Below are positions 1-8,185 of a stretch of DNA of 64,000 nucleotides, in pieces. This stretch comes from Nonomuraea sp. SYSU D8015. Lineage in GTDB: Bacteria; Actinomycetota; Actinomycetes; Streptosporangiales; Streptosporangiaceae. The position numbers and the translations under genes were made by a program. Under the pieces are notes generated by a model. It was not told the origin of the DNA, did no database searches, and worked only from the letters and a program-made list of their open reading frames with translations. Each line of letters begins with the position of its first letter. Positions within the stretch are counted from its first letter, which is position 1. The DNA lies in NCBI RefSeq assembly GCF_008065375.1, contig NZ_VJYI01000007.1:186001-250000 (forward strand), given 5' to 3'.

Positions 1-1
1 C

Positions 2-871
2 ACCGCGGTCGCCGACGTGTCCTTCACCGTCGGCCGCGGCGAGGTGATGGGCCTGCTCGGGCCGAACGGGGCAGGCAAGACCACCGTCATCAAGATCCTG
101 CTCGGCCTGGTCCGGCCCGACGCGGGCGACGTGCTGCTGCTCGGGCGGCCGGCGCGGGACCCGCGCGCCCGGGCGCGCGTCGGTTACCTGCCGGAGCTCT
201 TCAGGTACCAGCCGTGGCTCACCGCCGCCGAGGTGCTGGACCTGCACGTCCGGCTGGCAGGCGCCGCGGTGCCGGCTCAAGAGCGGCGCGAGTGCCTGGC
301 CGCCGTCGGCCTCGCGGACCGCGCCGGCGACCGGGTGGGAGGCTTCTCCAAGGGCATGCAGCAGCGCCTCGGGCTGGCCGTCGCGCTGGTGGCCCGCCCT
401 GAGCTCGTCGTCCTCGACGAGCCGACGAGCGCCCTGGACCCGATCGGCCGGGCCGACGTCCGGGACCTGCTGCTGTCCCTCAAGGCCCGGCAGGTCGCCG
501 TCCTGCTCAACTCCCACCTCCTCGGCGAGGTCGAGCGGGTCTGCGACCGGGTCGTCATCCTCGACAAGGGCCAGGTCGCCGCATCGGGCACCCTGGGGGA
601 GCTGCTCGGCCGGCGCGAGCTGCGGCTGCGGCTCGACGGGGTCAGCGCGGAGGCGGAGGCACGGCTGGCCGTCGCGGGCCCGCTCACCCGCAGCGGCGGC
701 TCGTTCACCGTCGCGCTGCCCGCCGACCAGGACGCCACCACCGTGCCGGACCTCGTCGCCGACCTGGTCGGGCTCGGGGTGCGCGTGCACGCCGTCGAGC
801 CCGTGCGGATCAGCCTCGAGGAGCGGCTGCTGGACATCCTCCGCGCCGATCCCGGAGAGGACCGTCGATGA
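2..871 (+). CDS. ABC transporter ATP-binding protein (5' end outside window)
   Basis: ATPase subunit of an ABC-2 type exporter; it would hydrolyse ATP on the cytoplasmic face to drive the permease encoded next. The reading frame is already open at base 2, and the residues there (TAVADVSF) are typical of the first strand of an ABC domain, so a short N-terminal piece lies upstream; the GTG at 17 is probably internal. Visible motifs, in order: Walker A GPNGAGKTT (near residue 20), an ABC signature-like GFSKGMQQRLG (near 120), Walker B LVVLDEP (near 140), and the H-loop NSHLLGEVE. The C-terminal 80 residues form the regulatory tail common in the CcmA/YadG-like group. The stop overlaps the next start by 4 bases (ATGA), so the two are translationally coupled. 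Substrate unknown. Confidence 0.9.
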   Translation, partial: TAVADVSFTVGRGEVMGLLGPNGAGKTTVIKILLGLVRPDAGDVLLLGRPARDPRARARVGYLPELFRYQPWLTAAEVLDLHVRLAGAAVPAQERRECLAAVGLADRAGDRVGGFSKGMQQRLGLAVALVARPELVVLDEPTSALDPIGRADVRDLLLSLKARQVAVLLNSHLLGEVERVCDRVVILDKGQVAASGTLGELLGRRELRLRLDGVSAEAEARLAVAGPLTRSGGSFTVALPADQDATTVPDLVADLVGLGVRVHAVEPVRISLEERLLDILRADPGEDRR

Positions 872-1713
872 CCGCCCGGATCGTGCTCGCCTTCGCCGCC
901 CTCACCCTCCAGGAGGCCGCCCGCCGGCGCGTGGTGCGCTCGCTCGCCGTGATGACGATCGTGCTGCTCGCGCTCAGCGCCTGGGGGTTCTCCCGGCTCG
1001 ACGCGGAGTTCGGCACGTTCACCAGCGGAGAGGCGCGAATGGCCGCCACCCAGGTGCTCAACCTGGTGATGTTCGGCCTGAGCCTGATCGCCGCACTCGG
1101 CACGGCGTTCCTGGCCGGCCCCACCGTGGCCGGCGAGATCGAGTCGGGGACGTCGCTGGCGATGCTGGCGCGGCCGGTCCGCCGCTCGTCGGTGCTGCTG
1201 GGCAAGTGGCTGGGGCTGGTGGCCTTCGGCAGCGGCTTCGTGGTCGTGGCCGGGCTCACCCAGTTCGGCATCGTCTGGGCCACCGTCGACTACTGGCCAC
1301 CGCAGCCGGTGACCGGTCTGGCGCTGCTCGGGGCGCAGACGACCGTGCTGCTCACCCTGGGCCTGCTGCTGTCCACCGTCATCTCACCGATGGCGTCGGG
1401 CATCGTGGCGGTCGGCCTCTTCGGCGCGACGTGGATCGCCGGCGTGGTCGGCGGGGTGGGCCAGGCTCTCGGCAACGAGGGCGTGGCCCTGGTCGGCACC
1501 GTCTCCCGGATGCTGCTGCCGACGGACGGTCTGTGGCGCGGGGCCATGCACGGGCTCCAGGACCCGGCCCTGCTGGAGCAGTTCCCCGCGTTCGGCGACT
1601 TCCCGTTCCTGAGCCAGGCCCCGGTCACGACCGCATACCTCGCCTGGGCCGGCCTGTGGGTCGTCCTGGTCCTCGGGGTCGCGGCGCTGGTCTTCTGGCG
1701 CCGCGACCTGTGA
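868..1713 (+). CDS. ABC-2 type transporter permease
   Basis: Membrane subunit paired with the upstream ATPase. The 281 residues contain about six hydrophobic segments: residues 30-50, 68-90, 113-135, 150-170, 175-200 and 258-277. The motif GPTVAGEIESGT between segments 2 and 3 is typical of ABC-2 permeases (the EIESGT-type amphipathic helix before TM3). It starts inside the stop of the ATPase gene and is followed within 5 bases by a strong terminator, so this is the end of the operon. The substrate cannot be read from the sequence; family members export small molecules, peptides or copper/nitrous-oxide-related factors. Confidence 0.88.
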   Translation: MTARIVLAFAALTLQEAARRRVVRSLAVMTIVLLALSAWGFSRLDAEFGTFTSGEARMAATQVLNLVMFGLSLIAALGTAFLAGPTVAGEIESGTSLAMLARPVRRSSVLLGKWLGLVAFGSGFVVVAGLTQFGIVWATVDYWPPQPVTGLALLGAQTTVLLTLGLLLSTVISPMASGIVAVGLFGATWIAGVVGGVGQALGNEGVALVGTVSRMLLPTDGLWRGAMHGLQDPALLEQFPAFGDFPFLSQAPVTTAYLAWAGLWVVLVLGVAALVFWRRDL

Positions 1714-1717
1714 GCCA

Positions 1718-1749
1718 GGGGCCGCCTCCGTACGGCGGCGGCCCCTTTT
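1718..1749 (+). terminator. Rho-independent terminator after ABC operon
   Basis: Left arm GGGGCCGCC at 1718-1726 and right arm GGCGGCCCC at 1737-1745 make a 9-bp GC stem with a 10-base loop, followed directly by TTTT. It sits 5 bases after the permease stop and just before the stop of the convergent phosphodiesterase gene, so it probably ends the ABC transcript and limits read-through between the convergent genes. Confidence 0.85.
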
Positions 1750-1752
1750 CCC

Positions 1753-2907
1753 CTACTCCTGGCCCTCTTCGGGAAGGCCGTTGTCGAACTGCTTCGGCTG
1801 GACGTGCTTGTGCGGCCCGCCCCGCTCGGCCTTCGCCAGGGCGGCGGTGTCGGGGTAGTCGGTGACGAAGGCGTCCACGCCCAGGTCCAGGTGCGCGCGG
1901 TACTCCGCCAGCGCGTCACCGTGGTCGTTCGGGTTCTGGCCCCGGCGCAGTTGCAGGGGCAGGAACTGGTTCTCGCTGCGGAAGGTGTACACGCCGATCT
2001 TCAACCCCGCCTTGTGCGCGTCGGACACCAACGTCGTCGGGGTGCCCCAGCTGCCGTCCGGGTTGATCCGGATCGCCGAAGATTTGTCCGGCCCGATCCA
2101 CTGCGCGTACTCGGCGATCTTCGCCAGGCCCTCGGGCTTCATCATGTCCGCGTAGGTCGTCGGGTCTCCGGCCGCCTTCAGGTCGTACGGCTGGCCGGTG
2201 GTGCCCAGCGCCTGCCACAGCGGCACGCGCAACCCCTTGGCCACCCACTTCAGGCTGGACGGCTCGAACGACTGCACCACCACCGGGCTGTTCGGCCGGT
2301 CGAGCCCGTTGCGCTTGACCGTCTCGATCAGCGGCTCCTCCAGCGGCAGGCCGATCGACCTGAAGTAGGTCGGGTGCTTGGTCTCGGGGAAGACGCCGAC
2401 CTGCTTGCCGTACTGGCGCGAGAGCCGCTTGGCCAGGTCGAGGATCTCCTGGAAGGTGAGCACCTGGTAGTAGCCGTTGTAGACGGTGTTGCGCTGGCGG
2501 ACCGAGGGCAGCCGCTCGACCGCGCGCAGCGTCTTGAGCTCGGCCAGCGTGAAGTCCTCGGTGAACCATCCGGTCACGTTGCGCCCGTCGATGACCTTGG
2601 TGGTCTTGCGCGCGGCGAACTCGGGGCGCAGCGACACGTCGGTGGTGCCGGAGATCTCGTTCTCGTGCCTGGCGACCAGCGCGTGGTCCTTGGTCGGCAC
2701 CAGGTCCGGCTCGATCCAGTCGGCGCCCATGGCCACGGCCAGCTCGTAGCTCCCCTGCGTGTGCTCGGGGCGGTGGCCCGCTGAGCCGCGGTGGCCGATG
2801 ACGACGACCTGGGACCGGTCCTTCGCGGGTTCGGCCGCGGCCGGAGCGGCGCCGGCTCCGATCAGGGGGGTGAGGACGACGAGGGTGGTGGCTGCGATCT
2901 TTCGCAC
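1753..2907 (-). CDS. Secreted glycerophosphodiester phosphodiesterase
   Basis: Hydrolyses glycerophosphodiesters from phospholipid head groups or teichoic acids to glycerol-3-phosphate plus an alcohol, outside the membrane. I chose the GTG at 2907 (VRKIAATT...) because AGGGAG lies about 6 bases upstream; it gives 384 residues and a clean Sec signal peptide ending near AAAAEPA (residues 22-28). GDPD motifs: HRGSAGHRPEHT with catalytic His39, then GADWIEPDL with metal ligands Glu66 and Asp68, and a second His81 in ARHENE. The late VQSFEP and the C-terminal DLGVDAFVTDYPD match the GlpQ-type TIM barrel. An in-frame open region extends upstream to 3123, but it lacks a signal-like start and a ribosome site there. 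Convergent with the ABC operon. Confidence 0.93.
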   Translation of the reverse strand: MRKIAATTLVVLTPLIGAGAAPAAAEPAKDRSQVVVIGHRGSAGHRPEHTQGSYELAVAMGADWIEPDLVPTKDHALVARHENEISGTTDVSLRPEFAARKTTKVIDGRNVTGWFTEDFTLAELKTLRAVERLPSVRQRNTVYNGYYQVLTFQEILDLAKRLSRQYGKQVGVFPETKHPTYFRSIGLPLEEPLIETVKRNGLDRPNSPVVVQSFEPSSLKWVAKGLRVPLWQALGTTGQPYDLKAAGDPTTYADMMKPEGLAKIAEYAQWIGPDKSSAIRINPDGSWGTPTTLVSDAHKAGLKIGVYTFRSENQFLPLQLRRGQNPNDHGDALAEYRAHLDLGVDAFVTDYPDTAALAKAERGGPHKHVQPKQFDNGLPEEGQE

Positions 2908-3167
2908 GTGAGACTCCCTGCGGCAGCTGCACCGGAGACTTTCACCGGTGATCGCCGCGGCGATTATGGTAAAGACCGAAATCCAGCTGTGGGCCAATTG
3001 TGGCGGAATTTCCGGTGACAACCACGTCTCGCGGGCGACGGCCTGCGGCCGCCGAAGGCGCGGCCGCGCGGCGTGCGAGGACCTCGCCGTACGACCGTTG
3101 AACAGGCTTATAGCCGCATTCATGCTGAATTAGCCCATTCGGACGCCCGCCCGGCAACCAACCTGGT

Positions 3168-4268
3168 GTGCGCATCGTTCGATTAGCGAACTTCGTCACC
3201 CCCACGTCGGGCGGGCTGCGCACCGCCCTGTACGAGCTCGGCGCCGGATACGCGGCGGCCGGCCATGAACCCGTGCTCGTCATCCCGGGCGCGGCCGCCC
3301 GCGACGAGCCCACCCCCGCCGGGCGGATCATCACCCTGCCCGCCCCCGTGATCCCCGGGCTCGGCGGCTACCGGGCCGTCATCGGCCGGCGGAGGCTGCG
3401 CCGGCTGCTGGAGGAGCTGGCACCCGACCGGATCGAGGTGTCCGACCGCACCACCCTGCGCTGGACCGGCGCCTGGGCCAGGGCACGGGGCATCTGCTCG
3501 GTCATGGTCTCGCACGAGAGCCTGTCCGCGCTGCTGCGCCTGTACGGTCCCCTCGGCTGGCTCGCCGACCCGCTCAACCGCGCCACCGCCACCCACTTCG
3601 ACACCGTGGTCTGCACCACCGCCTGTGCCGCGGCCGAATTCGCCAGGCTGGGCGTGCGGAACCTGGCACAGGTCCCCCTGGGCGTCGACCTGGAGACGTT
3701 CGACCCCGGGCGCTTCGACTCCGGGCTGCGCTCCCGCCTGGCCGCCACCGGCCAGGCCCTGTTGGTGCACTGCGGCCGCCTGTCCCCGAGAAGCGGCCGG
3801 ACCGCTCGATCCGAGCCCTCGCCGAGCTGCGCCGCCGCGGCGTTCCCGCCGTCCTCGCGGTGGCCGGCGACGGACCGCTGCGGCCGAAACTCATGCGTCT
3901 GGCGGGCGACCTCCCGGTCCGTTTCCTCGGCCACATCGGCGACCGCGACACCCTGGCGGACCTGCTCGCGACCGCGGACGTGGCCATCGCCCCCGGACCG
4001 GTGGAGACCTTCGGTCTGGCCGCGCTGGAGGCCCTCGCCAGCGGCACCCCGGTCGTGGTCTCCCGCCACAGCGCCCTGCCGGAGGTGGTCGGCCCGGCGG
4101 GGGGCGGCGGTGCGCGACGAGCCGGCGGCCTACGCCGACGCGATTGAAGTGCTGCTGTCGGACCCGGCGCGCCGGTCGACGGCGCGGGCCCAGGCCGAGC
4201 GGTACGGCTGGCCGGCGGCGGTCCGGGGATTCCTGCACGCGCACGGCCTGATCGGCGCGCCGCGATGA
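3168..4268 (+). pseudogene. GT4-family glycosyltransferase with two compensating frameshifts
   Basis: Glycosyltransferase of the GT-B fold, resembling actinobacterial GT4 enzymes that move mannose or glucosamine onto lipids or small thiols. The frame from the GTG at 3168 reads as a good N-terminal domain (ANFVTPTSGGLRTALYELG) to about residue 206. The matching protein then continues one frame over: at 3788 a base is missing before EKRPDRSIRALAEL, and that frame carries the donor-site motif ETFGLAALEALASGTPVV and SALPEVVG. A run of six G at 4099-4104 returns it to the first frame for the end (AVRDEPAAYADAIEVLL). The ORF is open throughout, but about 105 residues would be scrambled. Either a dead gene or two homopolymer sequencing errors. 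Its stop overlaps the next start (ATGA). Confidence 0.75.
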
Positions 4269-4510
4269 TCAGGATCGCCGCCTTGGGCGACTCGGTCACC
4301 GTGGGCCTCGGCGACTCGGTGCCCGGGCGGGGCTGGGCCGGTTTCCTGGCCGAGGCGCTGGCGCCCGCCGAGCTGAGCAACCTCGCCGTCTGCGGCGCGC
4401 GCGTCGCCGACGTCGTACGCGGCCAGCTGCCGCGGGCCCTGGCGCTGCGCCCGTCCGTCGCCACCGTGCTCGTCGGCGTGAACGACACGCTGCGCGGCGA
4501 CTTCGCGCCG
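4265..4510 (+). pseudogene. SGNH/GDSL hydrolase, 5' fragment
   Basis: The first 80 residues are a clear SGNH-hydrolase N-terminus: block I GDSVTVGLGDS with the nucleophile Ser, block II Gly in LAVCGARVADV, and block III GVNDTLRGDF with the Asn. Family members are esterases of 200-260 residues and should continue to a D-x-x-H block V, which is missing. After about 4510 the frame runs into unrelated sequence that codes in another frame for an alcohol dehydrogenase remnant. It overlaps the glycosyltransferase stop by 4 bases; a glycosyltransferase-SGNH pair is a common arrangement in actinobacteria, so the original operon is recognisable. I read this as a deletion junction. Confidence 0.7.
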
Positions 4511-4874
4511 CCTCATCGAGGACGCCGTCGCAGGCAAGAGCGTCGCGGTCTTCCCCGGCACGGTGCCGTTCGCCGTCGCCGCGCGCCTGACCGACCTGCA
4601 CGGCCAGGGCGTCAACTCCCTCGGCCGGCCCCGCCCCGGCACCGACGTCTACATCGACGCCGCCGGCGGGGCCGCCGTCGTCAACACCGCGCTGCGATCG
4701 GCCAAGTGGGGCGCCAAGCTGGTCACCGTCGCGGTGCACAAGAAGCCCGAGCCCATCGATCTGGGCGCGATCCTGCGCAGCGAGATGACCATCCTCGGCT
4801 CCCAGGGCTACCCCACGGAGATCTTCGAGGTGACGGCGGAGAAGGTGGTCGTGACCTTCGACGCGGGGCGATGA
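4511..4874 (+). pseudogene. Zinc-type alcohol dehydrogenase, internally deleted remnant
   Basis: One frame reads RPRPGTDVYIDAAGGAAVVN, a run on VTVAVHKKPEPIDLGAILRSEM and TILGSQGYPTEIFEVTA. These are the second half of the Rossmann domain and following strands of medium-chain Zn-dependent dehydrogenases (butanediol-dehydrogenase-like). It then jumps straight to EKVVVTFDAGR and stop, which looks like the extreme C-terminus of the same family, so about 40 residues between these blocks appear deleted. The N-terminal catalytic zinc domain and the GxGxxG loop are absent. Not expected to be functional. The first 20 or so residues (RLIEDAVAGKSVAVFPG) I cannot assign. Confidence 0.6.
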
Positions 4875-4904
4875 GAAGGGCCGTCCGAAGATGCGACCCT
4901 TAGG

Positions 4905-4926
4905 GATAGTCTGTAACGGAACTATC
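4905..4926. promoter_or_regulatory. Inverted repeat, possible operator upstream of DHA2 exporter
   Basis: GATAGT (4905-4910) and ACTATC (4921-4926) form a 6-bp inverted repeat separated by 10 bases, just upstream of the hairpin that covers the exporter's ribosome site. The arrangement would suit a TetR- or MarR-type repressor near the promoter. No regulator gene is adjacent, so the binding protein is unknown. I do not see a convincing -35/-10 pair. Confidence 0.35.
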
Positions 4927-4932
4927 TGCTAC

Positions 4933-4965
4933 GGTCTCTCCTGTTGGTTCTGAACAGGAGAGACC
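4933..4965 (+). promoter_or_regulatory. Perfect 13-bp inverted repeat covering the ribosome-binding site
   Basis: GGTCTCTCCTGTT at 4933-4945 is the exact reverse complement of AACAGGAGAGACC at 4953-4965, with a 7-base loop, and the right arm ends directly at the ATG (4966) of the DHA2 exporter. The right arm contains the Shine-Dalgarno AGGAG, so in RNA the site would be fully paired. Either a translational switch (ligand or leader-peptide control) or a long palindromic DNA operator; the sequence alone does not decide. Confidence 0.75.
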
Positions 4966-6399
4966 ATGTCGCATTCCAAACTTCACGCCCTCATCGTGCT
5001 CTCGGCCGCGATGCTGATGACGATCCTCGACGGCAGCATCGTGACCGTGGCGATGCCCGCCATCCAGCGTGATCTCGGCTTCACCCCTGCCGGGCTGAGC
5101 TGGACCGTCAACGCGTACCTGATCGCGTTCGGCGGATTGCTGCTGCTGGCCGGCCGGCTGGGCGACCTCGTCGGCCGCAAAACGATGTTCCTGGCCGGCA
5201 ACGTGGTCTTCACCGCCGCCTCCCTGCTCGCGGGGCTGGCGACCGGCCCCGGGGTGCTGATCGCCGCGCGGTTCCTGCAGGGCGTGGGCAGCGCGATGGC
5301 CTCGGCGGTGGTGCTGGGCATCCTCGTGACGCTGTTCACCGAGCCCCGTGAGCGTGCCAAGGCCATCGGCGTCTTCAGCTTCACCGGCGCGGCCGGGGCC
5401 TCGATCGGGCAGGTCCTGGGCGGGGTGCTCACCGACGCGCTCAGCTGGAACTGGATCTTCTTCATCAACGTGCCGATCGGGCTGGCCACGGTCGTGTTGG
5501 CGATCAAGGTGGTGCCGGCCGATCGGGGGCTCGGCCTGGGCGAGGGCGCCGATGTGCTCGGCGCGCTCCTGGTGACCGCGGGGCTGATGCTGGGGATCTA
5601 CACGGTCGTCAAGGTCGAGGAGTACGGCTGGCTGGCCGGCCACACGCTGGGCCTCGGCGCCGTGTCCGCCGTGCTGCTGGCCGCCTTCGTCGTCCGGCAG
5701 GCGACCGCGCGGACTCCGCTGATGCCGCTGCGCATCTTCCGCTCGCGTAACGTCGTCGGCGCCAACCTGGTGCAGATGCTGACGCTGTCGGCCATGTTCG
5801 CCTTCCAGATCATCGTCGCCCTCTACCTGCAGCAGGTCCTCGGCTACGGCGCGCTGGCCACGGGGCTGGCGATGCTTCCCGCGGCGGTGGCCATCGGCGC
5901 CGTGTCCCTGGGGGTCTCCGCCCGGCTCAACACCCGCTTCGGCGAACGCACCGTCCTGATCGCGGGCCTGGTGCTGCTGCTGGCGGCGATGGGCTGGCTC
6001 ACCCGGGTGCCGGTGCAGGCATCCTACGTGGTCGACCTGCTGCCGGTGATGCTGCTCATCGCCGGCGGCGGGCTGGTGCTGCCGGCGCTGACCACGCTGG
6101 GCATGTCCGGCGCCAAGGCCGACGACGCGGGGCTGGCGTCCGGGCTGTTCAACACCACGCAGCAGATCGGCATGGCGCTCGGCGTGGCCGTGCTGTCCAC
6201 GCTCGCGGCCTCGCGCACCGGCGTCCTGCTCGCCGCGGGGGCGTCGCAGGCGGCGGCGCTGACGGGCGGCTACCGGCTGGCCTTCACCGTCTCGGCCGCC
6301 CTCCTCGCCGCGGCCCTCGTCGTCAGCCTCCTCGTGCTTCGCCGCCCGGCGCCCGCTCCCGCCGCGGAGACCGAGAAGGTCCCGCTCACCGCCTCCTGA
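4966..6399 (+). CDS. DHA2-family MFS drug exporter (EmrB/QacA type)
   Basis: Proton-driven multidrug efflux protein of the inner membrane, 477 residues with about 14 predicted transmembrane segments, the DHA2 pattern. Visible motifs: the motif D1-type start AAMLMTILDGSIVTVAMPAIQ in TM1, motif A GRLGDLVGRKTMF after TM2, motif B RFLQGVGSAM, and motif C-like GAAGASIGQVLGGVL in TM5. The start ATG follows AGGAG by 6-7 bases, and that ribosome site is embedded in a perfect 13-bp hairpin, suggesting induced translation or an operator. It ends just before a strong bidirectional terminator. The substrate is unknown; antibiotics and dyes are typical for the family. Confidence 0.93.
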   Translation: MSHSKLHALIVLSAAMLMTILDGSIVTVAMPAIQRDLGFTPAGLSWTVNAYLIAFGGLLLLAGRLGDLVGRKTMFLAGNVVFTAASLLAGLATGPGVLIAARFLQGVGSAMASAVVLGILVTLFTEPRERAKAIGVFSFTGAAGASIGQVLGGVLTDALSWNWIFFINVPIGLATVVLAIKVVPADRGLGLGEGADVLGALLVTAGLMLGIYTVVKVEEYGWLAGHTLGLGAVSAVLLAAFVVRQATARTPLMPLRIFRSRNVVGANLVQMLTLSAMFAFQIIVALYLQQVLGYGALATGLAMLPAAVAIGAVSLGVSARLNTRFGERTVLIAGLVLLLAAMGWLTRVPVQASYVVDLLPVMLLIAGGGLVLPALTTLGMSGAKADDAGLASGLFNTTQQIGMALGVAVLSTLAASRTGVLLAAGASQAAALTGGYRLAFTVSAALLAAALVVSLLVLRRPAPAPAAETEKVPLTAS

Positions 6400-6416
6400 A
6401 CCCTGCTTTTCGGCTC

Positions 6417-6456
6417 GCGGGGGCGCGCTGCTGCGGAGGCGGCAGCGCGCCCCCGC
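6417..6456. terminator. Bidirectional terminator hairpin (15-bp stem)
   Basis: GCGGGGGCGCGCTGC (6417-6431) pairs perfectly with GCAGCGCGCCCCCGC (6442-6456) around a 10-base loop. It lies between the convergent stops of the exporter and the VOC gene, so it can end both transcripts. There is no long T run, as is common for actinomycete terminators. Confidence 0.8.
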
Positions 6457-6461
6457 GCCGG

Positions 6462-6803
6462 TTACAAGGGCGCGCCGCCGAACTGGATCTCGTTCCCGTC
6501 CGGATCGCGGTAAATGGCCTTCCGCACGCCATTGGAGTAGGTCTCCCGCTCCGCGGGCTCGAGTCCCCGCTCGGCGATCCGCGCCACGAGAGCGTCGAAG
6601 TCGTCGACGAAGATCGTGTGCATGGCATGGCCGGCCCGCTCGGGTCGCTGCTCGATGAACACCGACCGATGCTCCGCGAGCTCCCACACGGCTTCGGTGT
6701 CGCTCGCGACGTACGTCGGCGGGGAGCCCAGCAGCCGCTCGTACCATTTCAGGGCCGCCGCGTACTCGGTGACCGGGATTCCTGCGAACAAGTCGAGGGC
6801 CAT
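6462..6803 (-). CDS. VOC (glyoxalase/bleomycin-resistance fold) protein
   Basis: Small 113-residue protein of the vicinal oxygen chelate superfamily. The start LDLFAGIPVTEYAAALKWYERLLG and the end AIYRDPDGNEIQFGG are the two characteristic beta-alpha-beta modules; the Glu of the C-terminal GNEIQF is a usual metal ligand position. Members include glyoxalases, dioxygenases and drug-binding resistance proteins, and which one cannot be told. Convergent with the DHA2 exporter, so a shared resistance role is possible but not shown. Confidence 0.88.
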   Translation of the reverse strand: MALDLFAGIPVTEYAAALKWYERLLGSPPTYVASDTEAVWELAEHRSVFIEQRPERAGHAMHTIFVDDFDALVARIAERGLEPAERETYSNGVRKAIYRDPDGNEIQFGGAPL

Positions 6804-6830
6804 GCCGCGATCCTACGGATTCCCCTCCCG

Positions 6831-8012
6831 CTAGCGGGCTCGGCGTCGACGGTAGGCGAGGCGGCGAAGCAGGATCTCCGCCGGTCCGCGGTGGCCCGCA
6901 CGCCGCATGAGGTCGGCGAGGAGAAGCGAGATCAACCAGGTCACGATGGCCACGCCTGTGGCGCCCGCCAGCCCGAGATCGTCCTGCAACCCCAATCCGT
7001 ACGGATAGAACACCACGACGAACGCCAGGGACTGGAAGAGGTACAGACTCATGGACCGCTGGCCGAGCGCCTGAATGGCGATCGTGAGGCCATGACGTGC
7101 CCGGCCTGCTTTCAGCGCGATCAGTCCGATGATTCCCGCCATGCCGATCCCGCCGAAATACCCGGTGAGCGGTTGTGCGATCGCCGCCGCCAGAAGCGCG
7201 ATATCCGATGGCGCCGCCCACACCCCTGACTGGATGAGAGCCGCGGGTACGGCACCCGCGAGAGACAGGATCGTGGTGGTCACCGAGGCGCGCACCAGGA
7301 AGTTCCGATGATCGGCGGGCTCGTCGAGAACGCGACGCCGGGCCACCCATATGCCGAGCAGGACGCCGGGAATGACCACCAGGACGCCGAAGGGCACGGT
7401 GAGCGGCCAACCCTCCAGCCGGCCGACGAACAAGTCCCAAGGGCTCGTCGTGCCGGCGGCGATGCTCCCCGCCGTGTAGGTGGAGATGTCCTGCGTCATC
7501 GGATACCACATGGCGAGCCCCATCAGGATGGTGGCCGGCACCAGGGTCAGGCCCGCCATCCAGAGGAGGGCCGCGTCCCCTTGCTTCAGCGTCCCGGCGA
7601 CCAGGACGGCGGCCAATCCGTAAACCGCGAGAATGTCGATGGGGACCAGCAGCGCCATGTGTGCGAATCCGATCACCACCAGCCACCATCCCCGGCGGCG
7701 CAGCAGCCTGCGCGTCGTCACCCAGTCATCGCCACGCTGTTGCTGCCGATTCATCAGTTGCACCAGCGCGTAGCCGAAGAGGAAGGCGAACATCGGCCGC
7801 GCGTGATTGTTGACGAAGAGGAGAAGGAAGATCTCGGAGATTTCGTTGGCCACCGCCCCGCCCCGGTCGACGGCTGTCACGAACAGCGGCGCGTGCGCGA
7901 AGGCGATCGCCAGGAGCATGATGCCCCGGGCCAGATCGGGGGCCAGAGCCCGAGTGGCGGTGCCGGACGGCACGTGTGGGGCAGCCGGCGTCCCAGCCGA
8001 TGTGTTCAACAC
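6831..8012 (-). CDS. DUF418 family multi-pass membrane protein
   Basis: 393 residues with about 9-10 hydrophobic segments. The opening PDLARGIMLLAIAFAHAP and the block RPMFAFLFGYALVQLMNRQ mark the DUF418/YeiB family, related to acyltransferase-3 membrane enzymes, as does SMSLYLFQSLAF near residue 320. Function is not established for the family. The start is GTG at 8012 with GGAGGAG 4 bases upstream; an out-of-frame ATG overlaps the ribosome site. Possibly the first gene of a unit with the VOC gene 27 bases downstream on the same strand. Confidence 0.88.
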   Translation of the reverse strand: MLNTSAGTPAAPHVPSGTATRALAPDLARGIMLLAIAFAHAPLFVTAVDRGGAVANEISEIFLLLFVNNHARPMFAFLFGYALVQLMNRQQQRGDDWVTTRRLLRRRGWWLVVIGFAHMALLVPIDILAVYGLAAVLVAGTLKQGDAALLWMAGLTLVPATILMGLAMWYPMTQDISTYTAGSIAAGTTSPWDLFVGRLEGWPLTVPFGVLVVIPGVLLGIWVARRRVLDEPADHRNFLVRASVTTTILSLAGAVPAALIQSGVWAAPSDIALLAAAIAQPLTGYFGGIGMAGIIGLIALKAGRARHGLTIAIQALGQRSMSLYLFQSLAFVVVFYPYGLGLQDDLGLAGATGVAIVTWLISLLLADLMRRAGHRGPAEILLRRLAYRRRRAR

Positions 8013-8185
8013 TCATCTCCTCCGGGGTCTGTCGTGAGTTCGCGATTCCCGACGTTAAAGGCCCGGCTCCTGGAGGCGGAATGAACGTGAACACACGCTG
8101 GGGGTGGAGGTAACTGCACATCTGCCCGGGTGTCGCCGACATCCGGCACGCTGCCTTCGGCGGGGCCGGCCTCCCGCCGGACTTG

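Noticed and set aside
3132-3167. Possible ribosome site for the first GT4 gene
   Set aside because: No purine-rich stretch of adequate spacing before the GTG at 3168; the start is kept by homology only.
4900-7689. Very long open frame on the minus strand (929 codons) opposite the DHA2 exporter
   Set aside because: It runs antisense to clear MFS, VOC and DUF418 genes and its translation is Arg/Gly/His-rich with no family match. Long antisense frames are normal at this GC content.
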